This document shows positions 9,179-19,898 of a stretch of 64,000 bases of DNA, piece after piece. The stretch spans positions 23,529 through 87,528 of the forward strand of contig JAJDEN010000039.1 of assembly GCA_029259775.1 (NCBI GenBank), given 5' to 3'. The notes beneath the pieces were generated by a model. That model was not told the DNA's origin. It was given only the letters and a program-made list of their open reading frames with translations, and ran no database searches. Source of the DNA: Planctomycetota bacterium (GTDB lineage: Bacteria > Planctomycetota > PLA2 > JAEUHO01). Numbering within the stretch: the stretch's first letter is position 1; every line of letters begins with the position of its first letter. Both the position numbers and the translations under genes were made by a program.

Positions 9179-9257
9179 CACGTTGACTTCCACTTTGCCT
9201 TCCACGTCCCCTTCTTCCACTTCCACGACCAGACTCGCCACCTAGCAGAGAGGGCCC

Positions 9258-11584
<2,327 letters not shown>

Positions 11585-11611
11585 GCGGTCGATCGTCGAG
11601 AGGGAGTTCAC

Positions 11612-12070
11612 GTGGCCCAGAACGCAACGCTGAAGGTGACCGTCGTCACGCCCGAAGGCTCGGCCTACGAAGGCATGGCGAAGCACGTCGTCGCGCCTGC
11701 CTTCGACGGCGAGATGGCGTTCTACCCGATGCACGCACCGCTCGTGGGCGTGCTTGGCCACGGCGAGCTGCGCGTGACGCGCACGGACGGCCACACCGAG
11801 TACTTCTATCTGGCCGGCGGTGTCGTGCAGGTGGCGGACGACGAGGTATCGATCCTCGCTGAGACCGTCACCCGCGCGCAGGACATCGACACGACCGAAG
11901 CGGAAGCCATGCTTGCGGAAGCACTCGCCAGCGAGGCGACCGGCGAGGCCGAGATCGACGCCCGCATGGATCGCTCCGATGACGCACGCGCACGTATCCG
12001 CGTCGCCGCGCGCTCCGGTCACCGCCGCACGCCGACAGCGGCCGAGGTCCTCGACGCCCCCGTCGAGTAG
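11612..12070 (+). CDS. atpC: F1Fo ATP synthase subunit epsilon
   Basis: The 152-residue epsilon subunit, starting at GTG 11612 after an AGAGGGAG. The N-terminal beta-sandwich has V-T-P-E-G-S-A-Y-E-G and the family landmark M-H-A-P-L-V-G-V-L-G-H-G-E-L. The C-terminal helical part can inhibit F1 in other bacteria. It is the last gene of the operon. Palindromic REP-like repeats begin 24 bases downstream. Confidence 0.94.
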   Translation: MAQNATLKVTVVTPEGSAYEGMAKHVVAPAFDGEMAFYPMHAPLVGVLGHGELRVTRTDGHTEYFYLAGGVVQVADDEVSILAETVTRAQDIDTTEAEAMLAEALASEATGEAEIDARMDRSDDARARIRVAARSGHRRTPTAAEVLDAPVE

Positions 12071-12094
12071 CCGCGTCGCTGGGCGATGCGGCGG

Positions 12095-12119
12095 GTAGGG
12101 GCGACCCTTGTGGTCGCCC
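12095..12119 (+). repeat. REP-like palindrome, copy 1
   Basis: A 25-base unit made of GTA followed by the imperfect palindrome GGGGCGACC-CTTGT-GGTCGCCC. It lies just after the atp operon. An identical copy is at 12151-12175 and a diverged, inverted copy at 12267-12291. In RNA it would form a stem of 7-8 bp, so it could act as a 3' stabiliser or a bidirectional terminator. Confidence 0.85.
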
Positions 12120-12150
12120 GGGACGCCTACTTCCGCATGTGCCCTTACGT

Positions 12151-12175
12151 GTAGGGGCGACCCTTGTGGTCGCCC
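12151..12175 (+). repeat. REP-like palindrome, copy 2
   Basis: Identical over 25 bases to the unit at 12095-12119, with a different spacer between the two. The exact identity of the two copies in intergenic DNA suggests recent duplication or active spread. Confidence 0.85.
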
Positions 12176-12266
12176 TTCCTGCGCACACGCCTGCTCTGCT
12201 CGATCCCCGTAGGGATGCCGCTGGTCGTCTCACGCCATGGCCCAAGGTCGAACATCAGGCTGGTGT

Positions 12267-12291
12267 GGGCGCCCACGAGGGACGCCCCTAC
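12267..12291 (-). repeat. REP-like palindrome, diverged inverted copy
   Basis: Read on the minus strand this is GTAGGGGCGTCCCTCGTGGG followed by CGCCC. It matches the two forward copies at most positions, including the GTAGGGGCG start and the GCCC end. It stands between atpC and the end of aat, in opposite orientation to the other two. Confidence 0.7.
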
Positions 12292-12356
12292 GCGGGTGCT
12301 GACGACGCCCGAGCGGGGCGAGACCGCGGTACCATCTCGAGCGCCGGAGCCGCCGC

Positions 12357-13025
12357 TCAGAACGTGACGTCCATGTCGCGCACCACGCGCACGCGCTCCA
12401 AGTACTCGTCACGCGGGATCTCCACGCAGCCGAACGTCTCCAAGTGCGGCGTGGTGAACTGCACGTCCAGCAGGCCGAACCCCCGCTCGCGCAGGTGGTC
12501 GACGAGCGATGCGAGCGCGACCTTCGATGCGTCGCGCACGCGGTGGAACATCGACTCCGCCGCGAAGCCACCGCCGAACGCCACGCCATACGCGCCACCG
12601 GCCAACGCACCGTCCAACCAGGCTTCGCAGCTGTGGGCGTGTCCTTGCGCGTGGAGCTCGAGGTAGCACGCCCGCATCTCGTCGTGGATCCAGCTGCCGT
12701 CGGGCCGGTCCTCGTCGCACGCCGCGATCACGTGGGCGAACGCCGTATCGAAGCGGATCTCGAAGCGCCCGCTGCGTAGGGTCCGAACGAGCCTGCGGGG
12801 CAGGTGAACGTCCTCCAGCGGCAAAATCGCCCGCGGATCGGGCGACCACCAGAGGACCGGTTCGCCGGCGTCGAACCAGGGGAAGACACCGTGGCGGTAC
12901 GCATCCATCACGAGGGTCGGCTCGAGATCACCTCCCGCGGCCACGACGTCGCCTCCAGCCTCCATCGACAGCCCTTCGAACGGGCTGGCGGAGGGGGGCT
13001 CGGGGGGGCGCTCGGCTCGTGTCAT
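12357..13025 (-). CDS. aat: Leucyl/phenylalanyl-tRNA--protein transferase
   Basis: A 222-residue enzyme of the N-end rule pathway. It moves Leu or Phe from tRNA to proteins with N-terminal Arg or Lys and marks them for ClpS/ClpAP. Family motifs are clear: G-V-F-P-W-F near residue 38, W-W-S-P-D-P-R-A-I-L-P at about 50-60, S-W-I-H-D-E-M, and the glycine-rich A-G-G-A-Y-G-V-A-F-G-G-G-F-A-A-E-S-M-F. The length is close to the usual 220-240. It stands alone between the REP-like repeats and a lipoprotein gene. Confidence 0.95.
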   Translation of the reverse strand: MTRAERPPEPPSASPFEGLSMEAGGDVVAAGGDLEPTLVMDAYRHGVFPWFDAGEPVLWWSPDPRAILPLEDVHLPRRLVRTLRSGRFEIRFDTAFAHVIAACDEDRPDGSWIHDEMRACYLELHAQGHAHSCEAWLDGALAGGAYGVAFGGGFAAESMFHRVRDASKVALASLVDHLRERGFGLLDVQFTTPHLETFGCVEIPRDEYLERVRVVRDMDVTF

Positions 13026-13213
13026 GGCTATGTCAGGAAATCCTTCGCTCAGGCCCCAATGTAGGTCTTTGGAGGTGTAACAGGATGCTCGATCCGAATA
13101 CGCGTCGGGGCCTTGCAGGGTTGCCCCTGGACCTCCGCCTACCTACGCTCTCCCCCTGGGATTGAAGCGTGGGCCGCGGACTGCGCCCGCGCTTCGTCGG
13201 GAGGTATTGGACG

Positions 13214-14188
13214 ATGGACCGAGGCACGACCAAGTGCTGCGCTGTGCTTGTTGCATGTGTTGCGATTCTCGCGTTGAGCGCCTGCGCCGGGAGCCCGCTG
13301 GCCCCTGCGGGGACGAACACGGCACCGGCGAACGCGCCTGTCTACAACGCGTGGACCACGCCGGCTCCGGCTGGCGCGGTGTACGCCGCGCGCCCGGCTC
13401 AGGCCGGCGCCCTGCAGCCCGCTCCGCGCGCCGTCGGTGGGCAGCCCATCGCGGCTCAGCCCATCGCGGCTCAGCCCGCCGAGGCGCGCCCGCGCGTCTG
13501 GACGGGTGCAGGCACCCCGCCGCCGCCGCCCCTGCCCGGCCAGCCGGTGGTTGCCGCCGCGCCGGGCCAGCCCGTCGTCGCCTGCGAGCCTGCGCCCTGC
13601 CCCGCACCGGTCGCGACGACCCGCCGCTTCGTTACGCCCGAGCGCACGTATGCCGGCTGCTGGCCCCCGTGCAACCAGGGCATCAGCCAGTGGCACGCTC
13701 GCGCCGTCGTCGGCCGCGCCCTGTTCGAGGGCACCGACCCGGCGGACGACTGCACCTACCTGGGTCTCGACCTCGGCCGCACGTTCTGCGGCTGCTGGGG
13801 CCTGGACCTGTACTACCGCTACAACAGCGGCCGCTTCGACCGCACGCCCACGCCGGCGACGCCCTTCAAGGACGGCGGCGAGTGGCACCACTTCGGGGTC
13901 AAGATCACGGGTGAGAAGAGCTTCGGCCGGAGCTCGAAGTTCTACGCGTGGGGCGGCCTCGGCGGCGGCTACTTCACCACGAGCAAGTACATCTCGAACG
14001 ACAGCGGCCCCGAGGTCTTCGGGGAGCTGGGGCTGGGCTACAACCTGAGCCTCAACTGGCGCGTCCGCGCCGGCGTGAACGTCCACGGCATGGACACGTC
14101 GGTCACGCGCAACCTGCCCATCAACGACGGTCGCAGCCGCTGGCTGTGGATCATCGCCCCGGTCATCGAGATCGAAGGCAGCTTCTAA
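13214..14188 (+). CDS. Lipoprotein with Pro/Ala-rich linker and outer-membrane barrel-like C-terminus
   Basis: A 324-residue protein. The ATG at 13214 has GGAGG ten bases upstream. The signal peptide ends in A-L-S-A-C-A-G, a lipobox with Cys at about residue 22. Residues 25-130 are a low-complexity Pro/Ala/Gln linker with short repeats such as Q-P-I-A-A and G-Q-P-V-V. The C-terminal 180 residues alternate aromatic and polar residues (Y-Y-R-Y-N, W-H-H-F-G-V-K-I, Y-F-T-T-S-K-Y) and end I-E-I-E-G-S-F. This is typical of an outer-membrane beta-barrel ending in Phe. The function is unknown, probably an envelope structural protein. Confidence 0.75.
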   Translation: MDRGTTKCCAVLVACVAILALSACAGSPLAPAGTNTAPANAPVYNAWTTPAPAGAVYAARPAQAGALQPAPRAVGGQPIAAQPIAAQPAEARPRVWTGAGTPPPPPLPGQPVVAAAPGQPVVACEPAPCPAPVATTRRFVTPERTYAGCWPPCNQGISQWHARAVVGRALFEGTDPADDCTYLGLDLGRTFCGCWGLDLYYRYNSGRFDRTPTPATPFKDGGEWHHFGVKITGEKSFGRSSKFYAWGGLGGGYFTTSKYISNDSGPEVFGELGLGYNLSLNWRVRAGVNVHGMDTSVTRNLPINDGRSRWLWIIAPVIEIEGSF

Positions 14189-14259
14189 CGACCTGACGCG
14201 GTCGCCTTGCGGCGACCTCACAGGTCGTGGACGGCCCCCCGGCGTGCGGAACGGGGGCC
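14189..14259 (+). terminator. Two GC-rich hairpins after the lipoprotein gene
   Basis: The first hairpin has outer arms CGACCTG and CAGGTCG (14189-14195, 14221-14227) and an inner perfect stem GGTCGCC-TTGC-GGCGACC (14200-14217). The second, GGCCCCC/GGGGGCC, spans 14233-14259. There is no clear T-run, so this may be a Rho-assisted or stabilising structure. It starts directly after the stop codon at 14188. Confidence 0.55.
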
Positions 14260-14402
14260 CTGGAATGTTCACAAAACGAAACGCACGACGAAGGAGTTCA
14301 ACAGGTTCGCGACCGTCCGGCGCCCGTCATCTGACAGGTGAGACAGTCGCAAACGCCTGCCAATGAACGAGTTGCAGCCTTGAAGTGGGACCTGCCGCGT
14401 GG

Positions 14403-14418
14403 TTGGCACGCGCTGGGC
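14403..14418 (+). promoter_or_regulatory. Possible sigma-54-type promoter
   Basis: The bases TTGGCACG-CGCT-GGGC have the GG-N10-GC spacing and the TGGCACG half of a -24/-12 promoter. The site lies about 80 bases before the lipoprotein start at 14499. The -12 half is weak, and one match in 64 kb of GC-rich DNA can arise by chance. The rest of 14260-14498 shows nothing else I can name. Confidence 0.25.
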
Positions 14419-14498
14419 CTGGGATGTGCCAAGGAAGGGGTGAATGAACCCCCGACCTGCACAACCGCCTTCGCGGGTGCTCTGGGAGACCGGGACCG

Positions 14499-16853
14499 AT
14501 GATGCTGAAGAACATGAAGCTGATGCCGCGCAACCTGTTGATGGCCGCCTTGCTGCTGACCCTCGCGGGTTGTGGCTGCAATGACGACTCCACGCCCCCC
14601 GGGACGAACCCCGTTCCGATCGCGGCCGTGCTGGGCATCAAGACGCGCATGCCCCCGCTGCCCGTAGATCCGCCGCGCTTCAACAATCCCATCAAGATCG
14701 ACGTCGCCTTCGTGCTCGACGATAGCGATGGGATGAACGAGAAGCCGCTGGGCATCATCCCCGCGAACATCTCGGACCGTCGTGAGCGCTCGCAGGCGGC
14801 TCAGGCGATCATGCGCCGCATCGAGGACATGGTGCGCACGCGCCTCGAGGCCGAGTACGCAAACGAGAACCTCCCCGTTCCGCCGCTCGACTTCGCGTTC
14901 GGCGTAGCTCGCTTCGAGGACTTCGGCGGTGCGTTCACCTCGCCGCTGCGCCGCACGGGCGACGTCGACGATCCGAACAACCGCGAAAACGATCAGGACG
15001 CGCGCCCGTTCATCTTGAACATGCCCATCCTGCGGCAGGCGCACCCCCAGTTCGACGAGCGCTTCCTCTCCGCCATGGCGCGCACCGCGCCCGGCGACGG
15101 CAACTCGTACGTGCAGCTCCCGGGCACGCCCGATCTGTTCAAGGTCGTCGACCCGCAGACCGCCCTCGAGGCGCTCTACCAGATCTCCGCTCCGCAGAAC
15201 CCCGACGGTTCCTACGGTGGCTTCGACGCCAACGGCAACGGCTCGACGGACGACAGCGGCCTCCCGACCTCGCAGGCCGGCGCGCGCAACCCGCAGACGC
15301 TGCCCGGCGCCTCCGGTGACGTCCCCGCAATCGGCTTCCAAGCGGTCAACGCCGGCGACGCGGACTACGACGACCCGAGCGGCGAACCCCTCTTCCGTGT
15401 GACGTCTGCGGGCGGCACGGTCGTGACGGTTCCCGCAACCGGCGGTGCAGGTGGCTCCGTCACCAGCGTCTCGTCCGGCAACATCGGTGGCATCGGTTGG
15501 CGCCAAGACGCGGCCCGCTTCGTGATCCTCTCGAGCGACATCGCGACCGTCACACCGACCGACACACCCAACCTCGGTACGCCCGAGACTCCCGGCATCC
15601 TGCCGCCCCCCTCGCAGGCCCAGATGGTCTCGAGCACGGCCGGCGCGCCGGATGCCCCGCGCGAGGCGCGCAACGTCCTGGCGGGCGCTTTCGACGGCGG
15701 CGTCCAGTCGCTGACCGGTGGCTTCCCGCTGACCACGCGCCGCATGGGTGTCGCGAACGGCCCGGACTTCGACCCCAACCCGACGGACAACGTCCGCGCG
15801 CCGGGCGACGGCGTCGCCCCGGTTGGCGCGCACACGCTCGAGGAGACGATCGCCGCTCTCAACGCGCTCGACATCGAGGTCCTCCTCATCGGCTCGCCGT
15901 TCATCGGCGGTCTCGACACCAAGCCCGGCGAGACGGGTGTCAACGGCGACGTCGCCTCGGACATCCCGGCTGACGACTTCGACCCGAGCGACCCGAACAA
16001 GGTCCAGCCCGACCTCGCTCCCTGGTTCTGGATGAACGGCGTCAGCCGGCTCACCACGCCGGAGGTCACCTCGCTCGCCCTCGGCGGCGCAGAGGAGACG
16101 TTCCCCGGTGTCTACAACCTCGGCACGGTCTGGCCCCTGACGGCGGGCAACGAGCAGGGCGGCGACGAGAGCACGGTCAAGGACACGGTCACGGACGATC
16201 TCGTGGAGCGCATCCGCGGCTGGATCGACGGCGGGTTCGTAACCGGCGGCTCGGGCGTCGTGGCGCTGGCGGATCGTCCGGCCCTGCCGACGCTCTCCTA
16301 CGAGTTCATCCTGCAGCTCCTCGACCTCGGCGAAGAGCAGGTCGACTTCGACGTCGTACAGGTGGCTCCGCTCGTGGTGGGCAACCCCCAGCGACAGTTC
16401 ACGACGACGGCTGTCATCCCGACGTACTGGTCCGACCAGGCCGTGCCGAGTGACGTCGAGGTGAGTTTCCCCTCGGCCGCTGAAGGCCTCCTCCAGTACA
16501 CCGTCAAGGACGAGACCGTTCCGCTGCCCGCCACGCGCAACGAACAGTTCGAGATCGGCGCGCAGCTGACGACGATCAACGGCCAGACGGCCGCGAACGC
16601 CGATCAGGTCCTGGCGATCATCGCCCTCATCAAGGCACGCGGCGACGGCGAGAACCCGATCGCCTCGGAGAGTGACCCGATCAACGTGGCGCAGGCCGCA
16701 TTCACGGTCGTCGTCCGCGACAGCCTCTTCCCCGACTTCGGCGCCCAGTTGGCGAGTGTGATCCGTGGGTGCGCGATCCTCAACGACAACACGGCCGGTC
16801 AGGACGCGAGCGATCAGGTGGGCGGCACATGCCCCTTCCCGCCCGCCCCGTAG
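14499..16853 (+). CDS. Large lipoprotein with von Willebrand A-like domain
   Basis: A 784-residue exported protein. The signal peptide ends in L-T-L-A-G-C-G-C, a lipobox. From about residue 65 an A-domain-like strand reads I-K-I-D-V-A-F-V-L-D-D-S-D-G-M-N, in the place of the metal-binding MIDAS motif D-x-S-x-S. The last Ser is replaced here. Later regions are rich in Asp, Gly and Asn, and a second A-domain-like strand is found near residue 340 (R-F-V-I-L-S-S-D-I). It is probably a surface adhesion or structural lipoprotein. It ends 23 bases before a strong terminator. Confidence 0.7.
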   Translation: MMLKNMKLMPRNLLMAALLLTLAGCGCNDDSTPPGTNPVPIAAVLGIKTRMPPLPVDPPRFNNPIKIDVAFVLDDSDGMNEKPLGIIPANISDRRERSQAAQAIMRRIEDMVRTRLEAEYANENLPVPPLDFAFGVARFEDFGGAFTSPLRRTGDVDDPNNRENDQDARPFILNMPILRQAHPQFDERFLSAMARTAPGDGNSYVQLPGTPDLFKVVDPQTALEALYQISAPQNPDGSYGGFDANGNGSTDDSGLPTSQAGARNPQTLPGASGDVPAIGFQAVNAGDADYDDPSGEPLFRVTSAGGTVVTVPATGGAGGSVTSVSSGNIGGIGWRQDAARFVILSSDIATVTPTDTPNLGTPETPGILPPPSQAQMVSSTAGAPDAPREARNVLAGAFDGGVQSLTGGFPLTTRRMGVANGPDFDPNPTDNVRAPGDGVAPVGAHTLEETIAALNALDIEVLLIGSPFIGGLDTKPGETGVNGDVASDIPADDFDPSDPNKVQPDLAPWFWMNGVSRLTTPEVTSLALGGAEETFPGVYNLGTVWPLTAGNEQGGDESTVKDTVTDDLVERIRGWIDGGFVTGGSGVVALADRPALPTLSYEFILQLLDLGEEQVDFDVVQVAPLVVGNPQRQFTTTAVIPTYWSDQAVPSDVEVSFPSAAEGLLQYTVKDETVPLPATRNEQFEIGAQLTTINGQTAANADQVLAIIALIKARGDGENPIASESDPINVAQAAFTVVVRDSLFPDFGAQLASVIRGCAILNDNTAGQDASDQVGGTCPFPPAP

Positions 16854-16876
16854 ACCGAATCGTCCGACACGACATC

Positions 16877-16917
16877 CCGGCCCGCGCGAGTTCGCTCGCG
16901 CGGGCCGGCTTCGTTTT
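16877..16917 (+). terminator. Rho-independent terminator
   Basis: A perfect 14-bp stem, CCGGCCCGCGCGAG (16877-16890) and its complement (16895-16908), is closed by the stable TTCG loop. The T-rich CTTCGTTTT follows. It sits just after the lipoprotein stop at 16853. It is the clearest intrinsic terminator in the window. Confidence 0.9.
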
Positions 16918-17055
16918 GGCGTGCACGGCGTGGCGCAGGGGAACGCGCCCCAAACGACCGCCGAACACAACCCCATCTTCACCTAGGGATGGTCGGGTCC
17001 TCCGACGCGGGGATGATGGCTAGGGGTCAGGGCCCACCCCCCCCTAGGAACCTCC

Positions 17056-19413
17056 ATGCGCGATGCTCCTCGGCGCCTCTCCGGCGTCCTCCGCTCTCTC
17101 GTTCCCCACGTCCTCTGCCTTGCTGCGAGCCTAGGCGTAGCCGCCTGTGGTGGCGGTGGTGGCGGGGATGGCGCTGGCCCCGGCGGACCCAACCTGGCCC
17201 CGGCCGCGATGGTCAGCGCGCCTGTGCTGGGCGTCGCCGGCCTCCTGGGCGACACCTTCAGCGTGACCTTTACGGCGAGCGACGACGGGGCGACGCCCGT
17301 GCGGATCGTCGCCGACGCGGACGGCAACCTCGGCACGACCGGTGACCAGACCACGCTGTTTGCCGGCGTCGAGATGGACGGCGCCCAGCAAGTCGTGACC
17401 GTGCCCATCGCGGCGCCGCTCACCCCCGGCGCCTACGTCGTGTTCCTCGATGTGGACGACGGTGTCAACCCGGCCGTGACCATCGTGCTGCCGCGCCCGC
17501 TCGTCGTCTATCCGGGTATCGCCGGCGTCGCGCCTCCGCGCAGCAACCGCTACGGCATCGCCGGCGAGCGCGTTGTGTTCTCGCGGGGCGAAGCCGAGGA
17601 CGCCGCGGGTCCCCTCAACAGCGACGGCTTCGCGGACGACGGCGTGATGGTGCTGTTCGACGCGACCTCAGGCACCCTGACACAGCCCACGCCGAGCGTG
17701 TCGATGGACGTGACGGCCGCACCGGGTGCGCGCGTCCGCCCCGTGCAGAGCGACGGCGGCACCTTGGCTTGGTTCACGCTGGAGGCCGATGAGAACGCCA
17801 ACCTCAACGCGCTCAACGCCCAGAACCTGATCGCCCCGATCGGCGGCGCCGACGTGGACCAGACGGACGCGATGATCTCCTACGTCGTGCCGGCCGTGAG
17901 TCCGCTTCCGATCACGAACACGTACGGTGGCGCGCAGGCCATCGTATCGATGATCAACGGCATGATCCTGACGCGCTACGCCGAGGCGGGCGAGGGCGCC
18001 GGCGGCACGATCATGAACGGCGATCTGGACACGACAGACTTCATCTTCGGGTACGTCGATCCCGCCGCGGCAGGTCCCCCGTACGAGTTCGACCAGGTCG
18101 TCTTCCACCGCATCTTCCCTGCGCCGTCCGCCGGCCTGGCGTTTCGCCACGCCGGGACGGTGATCGCCGGGTGGCTCGTGGCCGAGGCGGGCGGACCGTT
18201 CCCCACGGACCCGAACGCGGACCTCGACCAAGGCGACACCTTCCTCGCCCTCGGCACGTCCCTGCTGGCGGGCGGCACCGGCCTACCCGCGCAGTTCACG
18301 AGCTTGGCCGGCTTCCAGGCCCTGCCCGCGCAGGCGCCCTCGCCCGTAGATCCGGGCGGCGGCTTCGACGTCACGCTCGACGGGCACGCGGGCTACTACA
18401 TCGACGAGGGGTCGCACAACGTGCTGCCGGGCCTCGGCGTAGGCAACGATCGCAACGGTGACGGCCTCATCGGACGGGTCCCGGCCTTCTACGACGCGAA
18501 CACGATGATCGAGACGATCCCCGCAGGCGCGGCGGGCCCCCTCAACAGCGCGCCCGGCTCACCGCTGGTCTACGACACCAACCGCATGTTCTTCACGGGC
18601 ATCGAGGCGCCTCGGATCGATCCGGTGGCAGGCACGAACGGTGATGGCGACGGCGGTGCGGACCAGAACATCCTGTATTGGGCCGATCACACCGCGGCCG
18701 GACCGCAGGCCTTCCCGGTGGGCGTGGCGTTCGGTGGCGCGATCACGTTGACCGCCCTGTCGCTCGACAACGGCGGCAAGATGGTGAAGCTCGCGCCGGG
18801 CTGGATTGCCGTGGTCGTGAACGAGCTCGCAAACGGCAACCAGGACATCAACGGCACAGGCGCGGTGGACTTCGCCTACCTGCTGATCGATGCTTCCAGC
18901 GGCGCGGCCCCGATCGTCCACAACCCGCGCATCGTGGTCTCCGCGGGCGGCACCTTCCCCGACACGGGGCGTTGGGGCGAGGACCCCGCGAACTTGGATC
19001 AGGGCGTCGTCGTGCGGCTCATGGAGCAGCAGAACGGCAGCTTGGACGGCGACGCGAACCTGATTGAGATCTTCTTCGCCTACATCTCCTTCAACACGCC
19101 GACGCAGGTGCTGGTGCTGGATGGCGGGGGCAACGAGTGCGCCGTGGCGAACGGCCGCATCGGCATGACAGCGGACGAGGCGTTCACGGGGCAGGACTAC
19201 GACGGCAACGGATTGATGGCGGACGTCGTGTTCCGCGTGCTCGACTTCCAGGGCAACGTCCTGGAGAAGGGCAAGCTGTGTGCGCGCCAGTCGGTTCCCG
19301 TGACCGAGACGGGCACGCTCTGGGCCTACCTGCGCGACGAGTTCATCGAGAACCGCAACCTCAACGCCGACCCCGACATCACGGACCTCGTGCTCGGCCT
19401 CTGGTTCCCGTAG
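17056..19413 (+). CDS. Large secreted lipoprotein of unknown function
   Basis: A 785-residue protein. The signal peptide ends in G-V-A-A-C-G-G-G-G-G-G, a lipobox followed by a poly-Gly spacer. The mature part starts with a beta-sandwich-like domain (about residues 45-150, ending V-V-Y-P-G-I-A-G) of the Ig or fibronectin type. A long Asp/Asn/Gly-rich region follows, with many short stretches such as N-G-D-G-D-G-G-A-D-Q-N that could bind calcium. I recognise no catalytic site. It lies downstream of another large lipoprotein, but the terminator between them suggests its own transcription. Confidence 0.65.
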   Translation: MRDAPRRLSGVLRSLVPHVLCLAASLGVAACGGGGGGDGAGPGGPNLAPAAMVSAPVLGVAGLLGDTFSVTFTASDDGATPVRIVADADGNLGTTGDQTTLFAGVEMDGAQQVVTVPIAAPLTPGAYVVFLDVDDGVNPAVTIVLPRPLVVYPGIAGVAPPRSNRYGIAGERVVFSRGEAEDAAGPLNSDGFADDGVMVLFDATSGTLTQPTPSVSMDVTAAPGARVRPVQSDGGTLAWFTLEADENANLNALNAQNLIAPIGGADVDQTDAMISYVVPAVSPLPITNTYGGAQAIVSMINGMILTRYAEAGEGAGGTIMNGDLDTTDFIFGYVDPAAAGPPYEFDQVVFHRIFPAPSAGLAFRHAGTVIAGWLVAEAGGPFPTDPNADLDQGDTFLALGTSLLAGGTGLPAQFTSLAGFQALPAQAPSPVDPGGGFDVTLDGHAGYYIDEGSHNVLPGLGVGNDRNGDGLIGRVPAFYDANTMIETIPAGAAGPLNSAPGSPLVYDTNRMFFTGIEAPRIDPVAGTNGDGDGGADQNILYWADHTAAGPQAFPVGVAFGGAITLTALSLDNGGKMVKLAPGWIAVVVNELANGNQDINGTGAVDFAYLLIDASSGAAPIVHNPRIVVSAGGTFPDTGRWGEDPANLDQGVVVRLMEQQNGSLDGDANLIEIFFAYISFNTPTQVLVLDGGGNECAVANGRIGMTADEAFTGQDYDGNGLMADVVFRVLDFQGNVLEKGKLCARQSVPVTETGTLWAYLRDEFIENRNLNADPDITDLVLGLWFP

Positions 19414-19452
19414 CGACCTGGCGTCCGGCCACAGCTGGCGCCGGAGAAGCAG

Positions 19453-19767
19453 AACCACAAAGGCACAAAGGACACAAGGGGAAGAGTCACAGTGCGCGCG
19501 GCGATCGTGGCTTGTGATCCGCTGGTGGTGAATTGAACCGCAGAGGCGCGGAGGGCGAGGAGGTCCCAAGGTGATCCGCCCTACCCCATGCATGGTAGGG
19601 TTGGTCCTTGGCGAGAAGTCGCGGCGGCACGGGGAGCACCCCAGGAACTACAGGCGGTCCTCTGCGTCCTCTGCGCCTCATTCACTCACGAGATGCGTAT
19701 GAGCCCGCGCGAACCCTGGCACACGCCAGCTTCCTGCCTTTGTGTCCTTTGTGCCTTTGTGGTTCAA
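19453..19767. mobile_element. MITE-like element with terminal inverted repeats, carrying a nested second copy
   Basis: The left arm at 19453-19480 (AACCACAAAGGCACAAAGGA and on) and the right arm at 19737-19767 are near-perfect inverted repeats of about 28 bases. Both are of the CACAAAGG subtype. Between them lies a second element (19533-19680) with arms of the GCGGAGG/GCAGAGG subtype, so one element seems to have inserted into another. There is no open reading frame and no transposase, so movement would need a transposase encoded elsewhere. This accounts for most of the 485-base gene-free stretch 19414-19898. Confidence 0.6.
19533..19680. mobile_element. Inner MITE-like element, copy A (related to 39153-39310)
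   Basis: The left arm TTGAACCGCAGAGGCGCGGA and the right arm CCTCTGCGTCCTCTGCGCCT are inverted repeats. The body shares TCCCAAGGTGAT, the CATG...GGTTGGT block and a CACGGG-x-GCA-x-CC block with the element at 39153-39310. It is therefore a copy of the same ~150-base element, not only of its ends. The right end appears truncated, since the final TGTGGTTCAA is missing. Confidence 0.6.
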
Positions 19768-19820
19768 CTCCGGCGCGCGGGATCGAGGGCTCTGTTCAGC
19801 CCAGACGAACGGAGGCCAGC

Positions 19821-19854
19821 CCTCTGTGTCCTCTGTGCCTCTGTGGTTTCAATT
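19821..19854 (-). repeat. Solo inverted-repeat end of the MITE-like family
   Basis: Read on the minus strand this is AATTGAAACCACAGAGGCAC continuing AGAGGACACAGAGG. It matches the arms of the neighbouring elements but has no partner close by. It is probably a remnant end left by rearrangement. Confidence 0.7.
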
Positions 19855-19898
19855 CCGAGGCCAGAGACGAACGCAGGCCGTGCGCTACCTGTCCGGCG

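Noticed and set aside
16854..17055. Small coding frames between the two large lipoprotein genes
   Set aside because: They overlap the strong terminator hairpin and have no ribosome site or recognisable product.
19453..19854. CRISPR array
   Set aside because: The repeats are inverted in pairs, vary in length and have no uniform spacers, and no cas gene is nearby. They fit MITE-like elements.
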